64,000 nucleotides of DNA from Doryteuthis pealeii (Eukaryota; Mollusca; Cephalopoda; Myopsida; Loliginidae). Position numbers and translations under genes: made by a program. The notes beneath the pieces are model-generated. The model saw nothing but the letters and a program-made list of their open reading frames with translations, had not been told where the DNA came from and did no database searches. Every line of letters begins with the position of its first letter. Position 1 is the stretch's first letter. Positions 28,301 through 42,085 of this stretch are shown here, piece after piece. The DNA lies in assembly GCA_023376005.1 (NCBI GenBank), contig CM042145.1, positions 101,369,680 to 101,433,679 on the forward strand, given 5' to 3'.

Positions 28301-31300
28301 AGAGCTGATGATCTCAGGCGTTTTGGGATTGGAGTCCAGCATTTTGATCATTGGGTGGTTTGGGGTGCTCTAGTAGATAAAGGGTTAAAACAGAATGATA
28401 TATAGACGATGAAAAGGTAAAAAGAGGAGGTGAAGGAAGGCGATAGAGAAGGAGGAAGTAAAAGGGGTTGCCACAGATGTAGGTAGTCCAACAAGATCAG
28501 GTGAGGGGGATAGAAGGATCAGAGGGTTTAGGGTAAGTGAAGCAGTAAGTGATTAATGAAAGTGTTAGTTGTGTGACTGTTTAATGGAGACAGTTTGTTG
28601 ATTTCGTCTGTATGGGAAGAGGCTATGTTATTTCAGTGATTCTGAATTTTTGTACATTTATCCGTTTCCGTGTTTGTAACTGTCTGTGCTTGTTATTCCC
28701 TTTTTCCATAACTTTTCCACATACATTAAATTATGCATAAAACTAACCCAGCAAAATGTGGCCTGCTTTACTGGGATAAGATATTTTCTTGAATGATTTT
28801 ATGATTTCGACTGGAGGTAAAATTAACCTAAACAAATGTGAATGACCAAATATCAGTATTGGTAAGGCCAACTTTATATAAGATAAAATCAACTCATTTT
28901 GGTCAACATTCATAAACAGATGTTACATTTATAAAACTCGTTTCTCTATCAATCAAGAGACTTTCAATGATAATGTTTAAAAAAAAAAAAAGAAAAAAAA
29001 AAGGCCATTGAATTAGAAAACTACTTCCTGACAACAGCTTGGAATAGACATTTTCACAGCCCTAATAGGTTATTATCAAATACAACATTAAAATAAATCG
29101 TTGAAGTATTATCCTCATTATTATTAATATACATAAAAAGTAGACTGTTGTCCCAAGGAAAAGTCGTTTTTCCCTCCCTTTATGAACCGGATCTTCTATA
29201 CATAATTTAGTGATAATGAGAATAATTTTGTCAACAAACAGCATTGCAAATGATTGTTAGTATCCTATTTTATGAATAAATAATTTCACCTGAATCAATT
29301 TTTCAAAATAACAAGTTAACTAGCCTGTTATAAAAGTACAACTTGTTTTTTTTTTGTTTTTTTTTAACTACCACATTTCTGTTTCTAAGTACGAAGAGTA
29401 CCAAGCTGGGTTTGGTTTGATTTTTGTTTTACGGCATATCAATCTCAGTGGGTCATTTAATGCTGACAAAGTTTTGAAATAAATTCATTCTTAATGGATA
29501 CTCAATTTTTTTTATAAACACATTTTTCTATTTAACCCATAGATGGGACCAAAGCTGGGAATAAATGTAGAATAGCACACAAGAGATAATATCGTGAGAA
29601 TCACATTTTATGTATAAATAGCATTAAATTAAAGAAACTCCCAAAGTAGCCTAACACTAAGCCTAGCATCTCAAAGGTTTCGGGTATTTAAATGAAATTT
29701 AATACTTTTTATACATAATCTAATGATATTATCTCTTGCACGCTATTCTGTATTAATACCCAAAGCTGAAAAGGTTCTTATAAATCAACAAGTAAGGCAA
29801 GTCAAAGATGAAAAGAAAAAAGTGTATACCATGTTAGACACAAAATATGTCATTTAATGTCTATACATTTCCAAATTGTAGAAGAACAGTTTTAGTTAAT
29901 AATATTTTAAAAATCAATATTTTGTATTTTTATGATGAGGTAATAAGTAAGTAAAGTAGGTGGAGTGGCCTATTGTCAGTATCAGCCGGACAGCGAGGGA
30001 GTCTATTCCCTTTTCACCAGCACTAGACCAGGGAGATTGTTTCTGCATCTGAGGTGGAGTACCACACCTACCATCAATTGATTGGTTGTTTAGATATTTG
30101 AAATAATTATTTTCTTTTTCTTAGAGCTTTCTTTTTATGAATGAAAATTAAGCAAGTTTGATTGATATTTTAAGTTCTGCCTTAGAAGTTTTCTTAAGTA
30201 GTAGTTAAAACAATTTCTTTTAGAATCCTAATATGTTGGTTATGGGTTTTCTTCAAAGAATTATCTGCATATGTTGAAATCATACCTGACAAGCAAGATT
30301 TTTATGAGGCACTTGTGGTGTAATGGTTATTATCATATGAAATGGACCCAGTGACCCAAGTTCAAATCCAGAATGAGGCTTTTAACATTTCCCATATTGC
30401 TAATATCCTTGGGAAAGGCATGAATCCAACTATTCTCCCCTGTCCAACTATGAGTAAATAGTAGGACAGACTGAGCTCTTTAACCTTGGTATGGCAACAG
30501 GTCTAGGAGAAGGAAATTTCTGAATTCAAACTAGTTGTATTTCACTTAAAAATTGACCTTGTGTCGCATAGTGCTTGTGGCAGAGGTATTGGGTAAAATT
30601 ATGTTTTTGTGAGGACTTAAAATTTAATAAATGCTGTCAAGAGGTTAATGTCTATGGTTGCCTGGTGGATATTACTTGTATTACAATATGATTTTTTAAA
30701 ATCTTGATTTTCTGATGACAAAAAAAGAAAAAAGAAATCATAGAAAAAAAAAAAGTGATAACTTTGGTTTTTGGCTAGGAAATCTTCAGCAAGATGTACA
30801 CTTTATATGGTTAAACAAAAATATGAACACAAAGTAATAATCAAGTTTAGTATTGTAAATCAAAAACTTCACTAAAACTTTGTTTTAGAATTTTCAAAAA
30901 CTAATATGCTAAAAACAAGCTTTAGGGTCTTATCAGAAACAAAATAAAAATAAAAAAATTTTTTTTTTAAATTTAAAGTAGGCCTATTGTTGGTACCAGC
31001 CAGACAGCAAGGGAGTTTGTCTCCTTTTCACTAATACTAGACCAGAGAGATTGTTATTGTTTTTGTTTTTTTGCATCTGAGGTGAAGTGCCACACCTACC
31101 TTCAGCTCCCCCACTTTACCGCACAGATCCAAGCTGTGCTATTCATGTGCTGAGTTGGCGAGGGCCGGTTCCAAGGTGGATGCTCTACCAAATGAGCTGA
31201 ACTAGCCCCTATCAGTAACCACATAAAAAATTATAGCCAAAGTTATAGTTTATATTATTTGGATTTTTTGGGAACCTTCTCTTTGAACTCTGAAGCCTTC

Positions 31301-33344
31301 ATGGAATTTTGAGCCAAACCATTTTTTCAGTTCATGGGGGTAGACTGTTCTCGAAGAGCAAGTTCCCGAATTCAACAAGAAACACCTGAAGAAAGCCAGA
31401 AGGGCACATCACCCGAAACATTGTGTGTATATAACAATAAAGATGAGGAATATAGTCTGAAAAATCCAAATAATATAAATTATTAAGCTTCATCTAAAAA
31501 AATTCAGACCAAAAGTTCTTGTTGTTGTTCAGTTATGCAGTGAGAGACAGACAAAAAGACATTTGGTGAGAGAGAGTGAGAGAGAAAGAGAAAAGAACAT
31601 TCTTGTGATTTTTCTTATCACCAACCAACTGAGAACTTTAATAAATCTCTTTACTATCAACACCTGTGCAATACAGAGATCGATGACAACTGATATCAAA
31701 TGTTTGCACAGGAAGATTTTAATCAAAACAAAAAAATATTAAAACTTGAGCAAACAAGAGAAAGCAGATGAAAACATTTCAAGTATTGTCACTTTTAGTG
31801 TCCAAACCATATTTTGTATTCTAAATATCAAATTATCACAGGTACATATATACATTTTTTTTTTTTACCTGATTCTGATCACACATTTCAAGACTGAGAA
31901 GTAGTAAAGTCTATTTTTCATTTCTTATTCGAGGAAACAACAAAGTTTTTTGAGGATACACCAAAATAAATAAATAGTTGGCATCCATACATCTACTAGA
32001 GTAGTGTAAAAAAAAAAACCATGGAACCACATAGCCTGGGCAGATTGATATGGAGGATGAACTGTTACCCAAACAGCAGGTCTCTCCTCTCCACACTGTT
32101 GTTGTTGTCCAAAGGAAAGGCAAAAAACAATGCAGTTTGGCAATGATAGTGCCACAGGAGTTGCTGAATTTCAGCATCACATCATCTTAGTAATCCCCAG
32201 GTCTAGATTTCATTTGGGTGTTTACTCCCCTAGCCTTTCCTTGGAATGAGGTATGAATAAATAAAAAGGGCTTTGTTTCTTGGATGAGGCATGTCCAAAC
32301 TTTGGTAAACCAATTTTGAATCTGATGCAAGACATTTAGTTTCTAGAAGTGAGGCATGTTTTTTCAAAGCCTAAAATCTGTCCAAGGGTTATTACCATGG
32401 GCAAAATTTAGGAAGAAAAAGAAAGTATAATCAGAATATGAGGCAAGTTAAGGTAATTCAGTGTTTGAAATGGGAAATTTGTTTCAGGTACTAAAAGCAA
32501 CAATACCCAACATTTCCAAACCAGTTTTATCACATAACTATATCTAAGCACAAAATATTAACATTATTCATCATAAAACACTACCAGTTTTTATAAAAAT
32601 TATATATAAACATTATTCATCATAAAGTTGAGCTGATGAAAACAGAAATCGTGCAAATGACTGCCAAGGCAAACTGAAGACAACTGAACGGCTGGTCAAA
32701 TCTACTCAAGCAACATCAGTTAGCGTCATTCGCTATCTTGAACAAGTGTCTGATATTGTTTTTGTGCAAATTCTTTGCTTCGTTTGTGTTTATTCTCTAT
32801 TTTACAGGTACTTTAACCCTTATTCATGGATCCTAAGAAAGGCAGCAGTGATACTATTGGAATGGGAAAGAGGAAAGTTGTGAGGTCTGATGGTCAAGAA
32901 CGCATAAATCCACTTTACACTATTTCTTATGGGAAATTTTGTTTCAGTTCTCGAACATAATTTTGGAACAAATTATGTTTGAGAACCAAGGTTCCACTGT
33001 ATTATTTTCTGATATAAAGTATTTGCAGTAATCTGATAATTAACATATTTCTTAATGAGCTTAACCCTCATTAAGTTCACTAGTGGCAAACAAGGTCATC
33101 TCCTTCCTTTCCGTTTGTGGACTGCTTGTGGATTTCCTATTCCCTTGTTGCTCCTCCCATGAATTCATTGGATGGATCTGCCTCAACTGACCCAGGGGGA
33201 ATGCCGTTAGAGAAAAGTATCTGTCTATCTCAGTCTCTTTCTATATATTAGCATACATAGTAAATGTACCAAATACTTTATCATTAATAGTAAATATAAA
33301 GGTAGGTGACCAAAAACTTATATATCTTGTTTTTTTCCTAGTCC

Positions 33345-33377
<33 letters not shown>

Positions 33378-36300
33378 AATAAAATCCTACATCCTTTTCT
33401 GGTACATTGACCAACAATTGCCAGATAAAGCCAAATGTATAACACAGACTTTTCTTATTACAAACAAAACAGGATTGACAGTTTTAAAATGCAAATCATT
33501 ATCCCCTTCCGTTTTTGTGTCACTGTAACTTACAATTAAAGAAAGGTGTTACCTCTAAATTATCAAAGCACACTGTTACCTGCATGCGTGTTGGGTGTGT
33601 TAGTGTGAATAAAAGCAATAAACATTTCAAAACCTTATTGCTAATGCTGTCTTTTCTCTTGCTATTTATATTTCTACAAACTTAGTCATGCTGATTTTAT
33701 AATTATACATACTAGTAAACAAAAAAAAAAAAAATGTGCCCCCTCCGAGCACAAGTATTTAAGTTTTGATATAATCAAATATTATATTGAAGTAGAAAGA
33801 CTAATGAAATCAAATACAAACACAAAAAAGATTATTCTTAATTTTACTTTATTCTAATTGATTTCAATATAAAATTATACATAGGATTGATTTTAATATA
33901 TTTGAGAATAAAACAATATTATTAGCAATTAATAACACTAAGTAATTATTTATTAAACACGGTTTTGTTAAAACCAGTATGCAAATTAATCGCAGCATAT
34001 ATAAAATAAACATTTATTTCTTAACAATATATAACACACATCACAGAATTTTAAACACATTCATAATATTGGCTGTTTTAAGGCAAATCTATCTTAGCTA
34101 GACATTAATAGAGACATTTTTAATAAATATTAGGATTGAATAATGATTATTTAATAACCATTGAGAATATAATGCAGATAAATCAAGAAACATTGGTGGT
34201 GACATAGTTTCGGTTACAGTCAATCTCCATTATAATAAGATATATTAGTTTTTGGACACCTACCTTTATATTTACTATTAATGATAAAGTATTGGTACAT
34301 TTACTATGTATGCTAATAAATAGGAAGAGACTGAGATAGACAGATACTTCTCTGTAATGGCATTCACCCTGGATCAGTTAAGCCAGATCCATCCAATGAA
34401 TTCATGGGAGGAGCAACAAGGTAAAAGGAAATCCACAAGCAGTCCCCAAACGGAAAGAAAGGAGATGCCCCTTTTTGCTGCAGATTTTCCACAGATACAG
34501 TGACAAGTATGCCAAAAGCCATTGATTCATGACGATGGTGGACACACCCTTTGGATTTTCTCAAGAGCCCTTTTGGCCGGGTTGTGGCCCTAATACCACT
34601 AGGTGCCAGACCTGTCTGCCTTGTGTGACCCTAATAAGAACTTAAGTTCCCGACAGTTTAGCACTGATATTACCAAGTTAACATGGCCCTGCTATGATGA
34701 GGAGGGGTTGGACTTTTAGAAATAATGTGCTAGATGGCCATTGAGCAAACAGCTTCCTGCAACGTTTTATAGGTCTTGTTTTTCGTTTCTGCAGGGTGTA
34801 TAGCTACCCTCCTCACCAGACAAAATCTATAGGGTTACCGGTTTAATCACTGCTGATCCGATGATGAAAAAGGTAGTACTGGGTTATATGCATATATTCA
34901 CATGCAACTATTTGAGACTGGGTTACATAGTACCAGTAGCACATTGACAAAGGGACCAATAGTGTTATGTTTTTACATACAAATAAAATACAGAGCACTG
35001 AATGAAAATGCAAGACCAGGTTGTTGGAAATTAACAAGTTTTATTTAACAGAGGGTAGAGGATGCTTCTACTCTAACAGTGACTGAATTAGATCATCTGT
35101 GTACACGTGTGTCCCGTCCACATGAACCCCAATCCAAAAGTGTCATGGCAGAAACCTTACTTCTAGGTTCTCATCAGTCCCCTACTGATCAAGGGAAGCA
35201 ACTCTAGATTTTGTTAGGTTCCAGACCTAACAGATACCATATATACTCATGTATCATGTGACTCTCTGAGGCCTAAATTGAGACCTTTTGCAGCTAGAAA
35301 CTGTGGTAATGGCCTATGCCAAGCTGACTATTTACACATGCAAAATTTGTATCTCGCATATGGTGCAACTCGCCATTAGGTTAAAATCTAGGTCTCAAAT
35401 AGTTGTATGATATGTGAATATATACAGTAGGTAGATATATATATAGACAGACGCAAAGTATCTATCACATCCCTAAAACTGATGAAAATAAAAAATAACA
35501 TAATTTAATCAAAGCAATCACAAGGAAATTTATCAAGAAAAAAAAAAAAGTTAAATCTATAAAAAAAAAAAAAAAACTCATAAAAAAACAAAAACAATAT
35601 ATCTATATTCCAAATAATATTCAAGGAGACAGTATAAAAGAAAACCATAAGGTCACTTGATAGCAGCTGTTTCCAGCAAGGACATCTGGTGCCATTGGAC
35701 AAAGCCTGGAGGGGGGGGGGGCGTATGTGGTCCAAGTAGTAGAAGCAGCAAAATGAAAAAAAAAAAATAAAAAATAGACTAATGAAGAAATTAGAAAGAA
35801 AAAAAATCCACAACTTTATAAGCTATAAATAGTTAGAGCAAAGGGCAGCAGGACATAAAATGTTGAGATCCTATTTTTTGTTCCAAGTTGATAAGATATT
35901 TCACATAAAAGAAGGAAACTATATATTTATCAGGTTAAATTCTGTTATTTTTAACACATATCAAGTAATATATAGTCATTTGCACTTCACGTTTACTATT
36001 ATATCAAGTGGTTTTTAGAAATTAGTATATTTTTTCTTTTCTTCTCTCAACTAAAACAACATAGTCTAACAGACTAACAATACGGAGTGTTATACATACA
36101 CACATATATAAAGGAAAAAGAAAAAAACAATTTCCACATAGATACATATGAATTTTTTTTTTTTGGGGGGTTACTTGGAGAGCTCAATGAATGATAATTT
36201 GATAATTATATACAGAGCAATATTTGTATTTAAATTTTTCTTCTTTCAGCATATATATATATATATATATATGAGTATAGATAAAAGGATATGAAAACAA

Positions 36301-36806
36301 CACAATATGCTGTTAAAGTGAAAATATTTTATATCATATTCATAGCTAATATTGAAAAATATTTCGATTTAATAATCATCTTCAGAGCTTGTTTTACTCC
36401 GGCCTTAACAAGAGCAGAGACGAAAAAAAGTAAAACAAGCTCTGAAGATGATTATTAAATCGAAATATTGTTCAATATTAGCTATGAATATGATAAAATA
36501 TTTTCACTTTAACAGCATATTGTGTTGTTTTCATATCCTTTTATCTATACTCATACCGTCAGATTCTTTTCCTTTTATTAACTTATAATATATATAAATT
36601 TATTGGTAAGCTTGTTTGATATTTTCAGCATCACAGGCCACAATGTGTTTCCATTCTGTTTTTGATCTCACCCTTCTTCTCCATATTGGCCCAAATTGCT
36701 TGAAATTTCATCTTTCCATCATTGTAGTCTTTCCGAGTGGTCATTTCCAGTCTCTTGAATACCACTTGACAACTGAATGTGCCCACTTATTGTCTGTGAA
36801 CCATGC

Positions 36807-36849
<43 letters not shown>

Positions 36850-38541
36850 TTTTTAAAATCAAAGAATCACCTTTTTGTTGATCCATGTTATAGGAGGTAT
36901 TAATGAATTCATACTGCCATAGCTAAAGTTCTTCAAATGATTTAGTACTGACTCCTAATATGAGAAGTTTTAACTGCTAACATGTTTCTAACAATTGGTT
37001 TCCACATGGTGTTAAAAATCTACACTGTTTTCTTTTACTTGTAATCAGGTTTTATTAAAGATAACAGACAAGTCTATGACACTTTTTAATAAGCTTCTCC
37101 AGATGCTGAAATTGATATCTCTGTAAAAGACTTAACCTGTCATAAAACATGTCTACAAAAAAAAAAAAAAAAAATTGCTGCCTTAATACACTTTATTCAA
37201 ATTACTTTGTTTACTTATGTATTGTTTTAACAAAAACTCATGTATTGTCCTTTAACTGACAAACCTTTTATTATGATTCCATGTATGTAACTTTGATCTC
37301 ATTCCAGTGAAGACAGTATTTCCTTTCCTTGTACACATGTTCTGCTTAACCTAAATGTCTCAGCTAATGATTATTCATTGTTTCTCAAAACTAACTTGGT
37401 TAATTTCTTTTTTATATCCTTTACCTACATAGTATATTATATATAAACTTTGGTTATATCTTTCCTATAAAAAAACTAGCCTTTATGTCAGGCATGTCCA
37501 AAGTCTGGCCACAAGCCATAATTGACCCGCAGAATGAATTTCTTATGGCTCATAGCTTCAGTCTTATAATGTATTGTTTATGGCCTGCTAGAGCAGTGTC
37601 AAACAGGGCATGGCACTGATTCACCACGGGTGATTTGGACCAGAATACATAAAATTGCCAGACAAGTTGAAAACATTATACCTTTTGCTTTCTTTCCAGT
37701 TGATTTGTAAACATAATGTTTTATGGAGATTTTCACTTCTGATAAATTTAATAATTTCAGCAAAATCCTTCTGGTGCTTGTTTACAATGGGACCCTAGCA
37801 AATCTGAGATTTATGTAACAGCTCCAGACAACATAACAAAAGTCTTCAAAGAAGCTTGGGGAAAAAAAAAAAAATAGTGAAATCTAGATCTCAGTATCAC
37901 ACTTCTCATTAGTGTCAGCATGCTATCAGCTACATTGTCATTTGAAAAAAAAAAATTTATTTATTTATTTATTGTTTGTTTACGTGCTTTTTATCTGTTT
38001 ATTGTTTTATAAGAGTGTATATTTGCATGTAATTTTGTGGTTAAAAAAAATCAGAAAGAACCACTGGCCCTTGGGCATCTTCAGTTTATCAAATTTGTAC
38101 TCTTTGCAAAAAAGTTTGGACACCTCTGCTTTATGTGAAAGTTAATTCACAATCACCCGGATATAATAATTTCTCAAAGAAGATAACTATTTAATGCTGA
38201 TTATAGTACATACCCATTTATCTATTTGCAACTAATTATAATATAGCAGTAAAGTTGGTAGAGTGGCCTATTGTCGGTATCAGCCAGACAGCAAGAGTCT
38301 ATCCATTTTTTACTAGCGCTAGTCCAGGGAGACTGCTTTTGCCTCTGAGGTGGAGTGCTACACCTTCCATCAGCTCTGCTTTACTGCACAGATCCAAGCT
38401 ATGCTACTCATGCACTGAGTTGGAGAGGGCTGGTATTGAACCTGGAACCTTGTGCTCTACTGATTGAGCCAAACTAGCAAATTCTATAAATAAGATGGGC
38501 CTTGATATCAAATTTAATGGCATCTAAAGACCGTCTTTAAG

Positions 38542-38583
<42 letters not shown>

Positions 38584-39156
38584 GGGGTTTGAACAAAATC
38601 AGAAACAGCTTTGACATGAATGCCTACTTATTCAAAGCTAATTAATTCAAGTTGATTTTCAACGAGAATTTTAAAATAAGTGGATTTAAAAAATTAAGTA
38701 CGGACACAACTTCACTAATCCAGCAACACTGGGACCTGAAGAGAGTTGAATTAATGAAATTGCTGAATCATAAAATAATTATCTCTTAACAATGGCTTAT
38801 TATACCTTTAAAATATAATGTCTGTCAGTATAGGTTAGATAATAAATTATCTAACTTGTACTGATTGAAATGAAAGAAAAGGGGACGTGTGGTGTGATGG
38901 TTACTGTTGTAGGAAATGGACATGACGAGACAATTTCAAATACGGACAAGACTGTTTGCATTTCACATAGTGCTAGTACCTTTGGAAAGGTATGGATCCA
39001 ACTATTCTCCCTTCAGTTATGGGTAAATAGTAGGGCAAACTGGGCTCTTTAACCTTAGTTAGGCAACCAGTCTAGGAAAAGGAAAACTCTGTTAAACCTG
39101 TTAAACTTTGCTTAAGAAATTGACCTTGTGTCACATCCTGCTCATTTAGAGGGGTT

Positions 39157-39195
<39 letters not shown>

Positions 39196-42052
39196 AAAAA
39201 CTGTATATTACTTCGTTAAAATTTTACTTGATAATAAAGTATAAATGAAAACTGAATAAAATTTTAATAAAGTAAAATACATTTTTTATTTTTATTTTTT
39301 TACTTACATTGTAGCAGAGCCAATGTTATAACACACAAGCTTTTCATCATTACAACAAAATCCAATTGATAATACAAATGCACATCCTTTATTCATTGGA
39401 GCCATAGCTCAAGGGCAAATAATATTACTAGAGTGAGTCAAAAGTTTTGCAATATTTTGGTACGTGCTAGTTTGCAGCATGTATATCACATGACCAAAAA
39501 AGTTCCAGCTGTGAAAGCTACCCACTGTGGTTGGTACCGTATTTCCCTGAAAATAAAACATAGCTTATATTAATTTTCACTCCGAAATATAATGCTAGGG
39601 CTTATTTTTTTTTGGGGGGGGGATGTCGAGTGTCTGCATCTCATGATGTGATTGTGAAGAATGCTTATTTCTTTCATCGGTCTGCCGCTCTCAACTAGGG
39701 CTTATTTTCAGGATATGTCGAGTGTTTGCATCACATGATGTGACTGTGAAGAATGCTTATTTCTTTCATCTGTCTGCTGCTCTCAACTAGGGCTTATTTT
39801 CAGGGGATGTCGAATGTTTGCATCACATGATGTGATTGTGAAGAATGCTTATTTCTTTCATCTGTTTGCCGCTCTCAATTAGGGCTTATTTTAAAATCAT
39901 CCTGAAAAATCACGCTAGGTCTTATTTTGCAGGTAGGTCTTATTTTCAGGGAAACACGGTATTATCATGGTAGTTGGTGCATAGACATTGCTTCACACCA
40001 AGTGGGATTTAAAAGCAGCACATATAAATGTGGAACATAGCATAATTCATCAACTTATGCTTTACAAGTGAAAACTGAGCAGAAGCAACCAAAAATATTT
40101 GTTGTGCAAAAAGCGAAAGTGCAGTTGATCACAGTACAGTAACCAGATGGATCAAGAAATATTGTTCATGCTGCAAGAATGTCAACAATCAGGCAAGGTC
40201 ATCTAGGCCTAAAACCAGGGATTACGAGGCTGTGCTCCAAGCCATAGAGACAAATCCTGCTAATAGCACTCCGAATTAGAGTATCAAGTGAGCTAAACAT
40301 CTCACAGTCCAGTGTAGTTTGTCACCTTCATGACCTCAACAAAAGCATTCCAGAATTGCCAAATTGTGCATCCTGTTACCAAAATATTGCAAAACTTTTG
40401 ACTCACTCTAGAGATAAACCGGGCTGAGGAATTGGAACACAAAACCTCTGACTACTCTATTTTTGGCACTTCCAACTCTGACTCCTCTTTATGTAATTAA
40501 GGGATTACAATTAATAATAAATATAAAACCATGATTTTTTTTATAACCTATTTATAAAAAGTGTGCACTGTATAACTTTACAGCCTAAAATAGGACCATA
40601 TAAAGAGTAAATTTTACTGAGTCAGAGTCAGTAAAACTATACCGACTCCGATTCCAGTGACCCTAAATTGCTTCTGACTCCGACACCTCAGCCCTGACAA
40701 TAAATGCAGAAAAAAAAATAGGAATCACTTGCCTGTGTTTACAAGAAGGCAACCAAAACAATATGACTAAGAAATTTGAAATCTGTGCTCAATTAGTGAG
40801 GGAATCAAATTACAGTTAATTAGATCAGTGAAGATCTACTGTAAAACAAAAAAAAAAAAAATGAATATATTTCTTTATGTGAAAAGATTAGCTGAAAAGA
40901 CACAACTTGTTTCATCTAATATCATGACCTTTTCAAAATGGCCCAGAGGGATTTATGAGGGTATTTTCTAATACATAACAATATGATCTCCTTTAATCCA
41001 ATGAAGTAACTGAGTAACTCCTCACACCTGACAAATATGACAAGAAGATATAATCCCTATCACTCATGTTAAAGGAGACCCTCTTGATTTAATCCTAATT
41101 TCAAGGACTTTTCATCAAAGGAGTCTAACAAGAAGGAGTCAAATTCACCAGAGAGAAACTGGTTATTAGCTCAACTAAGACTGGAAACATTTCTTCTACA
41201 TAAAAGCTACATGCTGTCCTTGAGAAAGTGTTAGACTATTGCACAGCTGTCACTAACCACCATAAATCACTGGTACTTCACTAAACACTCCCTTTCTGAT
41301 CTATTAATTTTTATGGTTTCTGGCTTAGAAAATCTCAGATTTATCCTGCCGTAGCGCATTCAGAACTCTTATAAGGAATGGATGCGTTGTGAAATGGTTA
41401 CAATCACAGGGAAATGGCCTGTTTGATCATTGTGATAATAGTCCAATGCATTTTCACTTAAAATATTAGTGTAACACAATCATCCTATTTACCTTAATTT
41501 GGTTTGGTGAGCTTGGCTATATATATATATATATGTTAGAATGGGAAATGAATCCGACAATATGAGGAAAAAATGAGTAAAGAAAAGAAATGTAGATGGA
41601 TAAAAATGAATTTTATCGATATCACTTTTAATCGATATCACTTACACAAGTGTTTCGGTCTGTTTATCAAAATGTATACGGATTTACGTTATTATCATTA
41701 TTAAAATAATCAGATGGAGTTGAAATGATGATAATAATAATAATAGGAAAAATGCATAAAATGTTCCGTACACAGATTTTGCCGACCTTCATCAGAGTGT
41801 TATTTTTATTTTTTGATTACTCTGATGAAGGTCGGCAAAATCTGTGTACGGAACATTTTATGCATTTTCCTATTATTATTATCATCATCATTTCAACTCC
41901 ATCTGATTATTTTAATAATAATAATAACGTAAATCCGTATACATTTTGATAAACAGACTGAAACACATGTGTAAATGATATCGATTAAAAGTGATATCGA
42001 TAAAATTCATTTTTATCCATCTACATTTCTTTTCTTGACTCATTTTTTCCTC

Positions 42053-42085
<33 letters not shown>

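Noticed and set aside
35505..35813. 102-codon minus-strand phenylalanine-rich frame
   Set aside because: Encoded by A/T homopolymers; low complexity.
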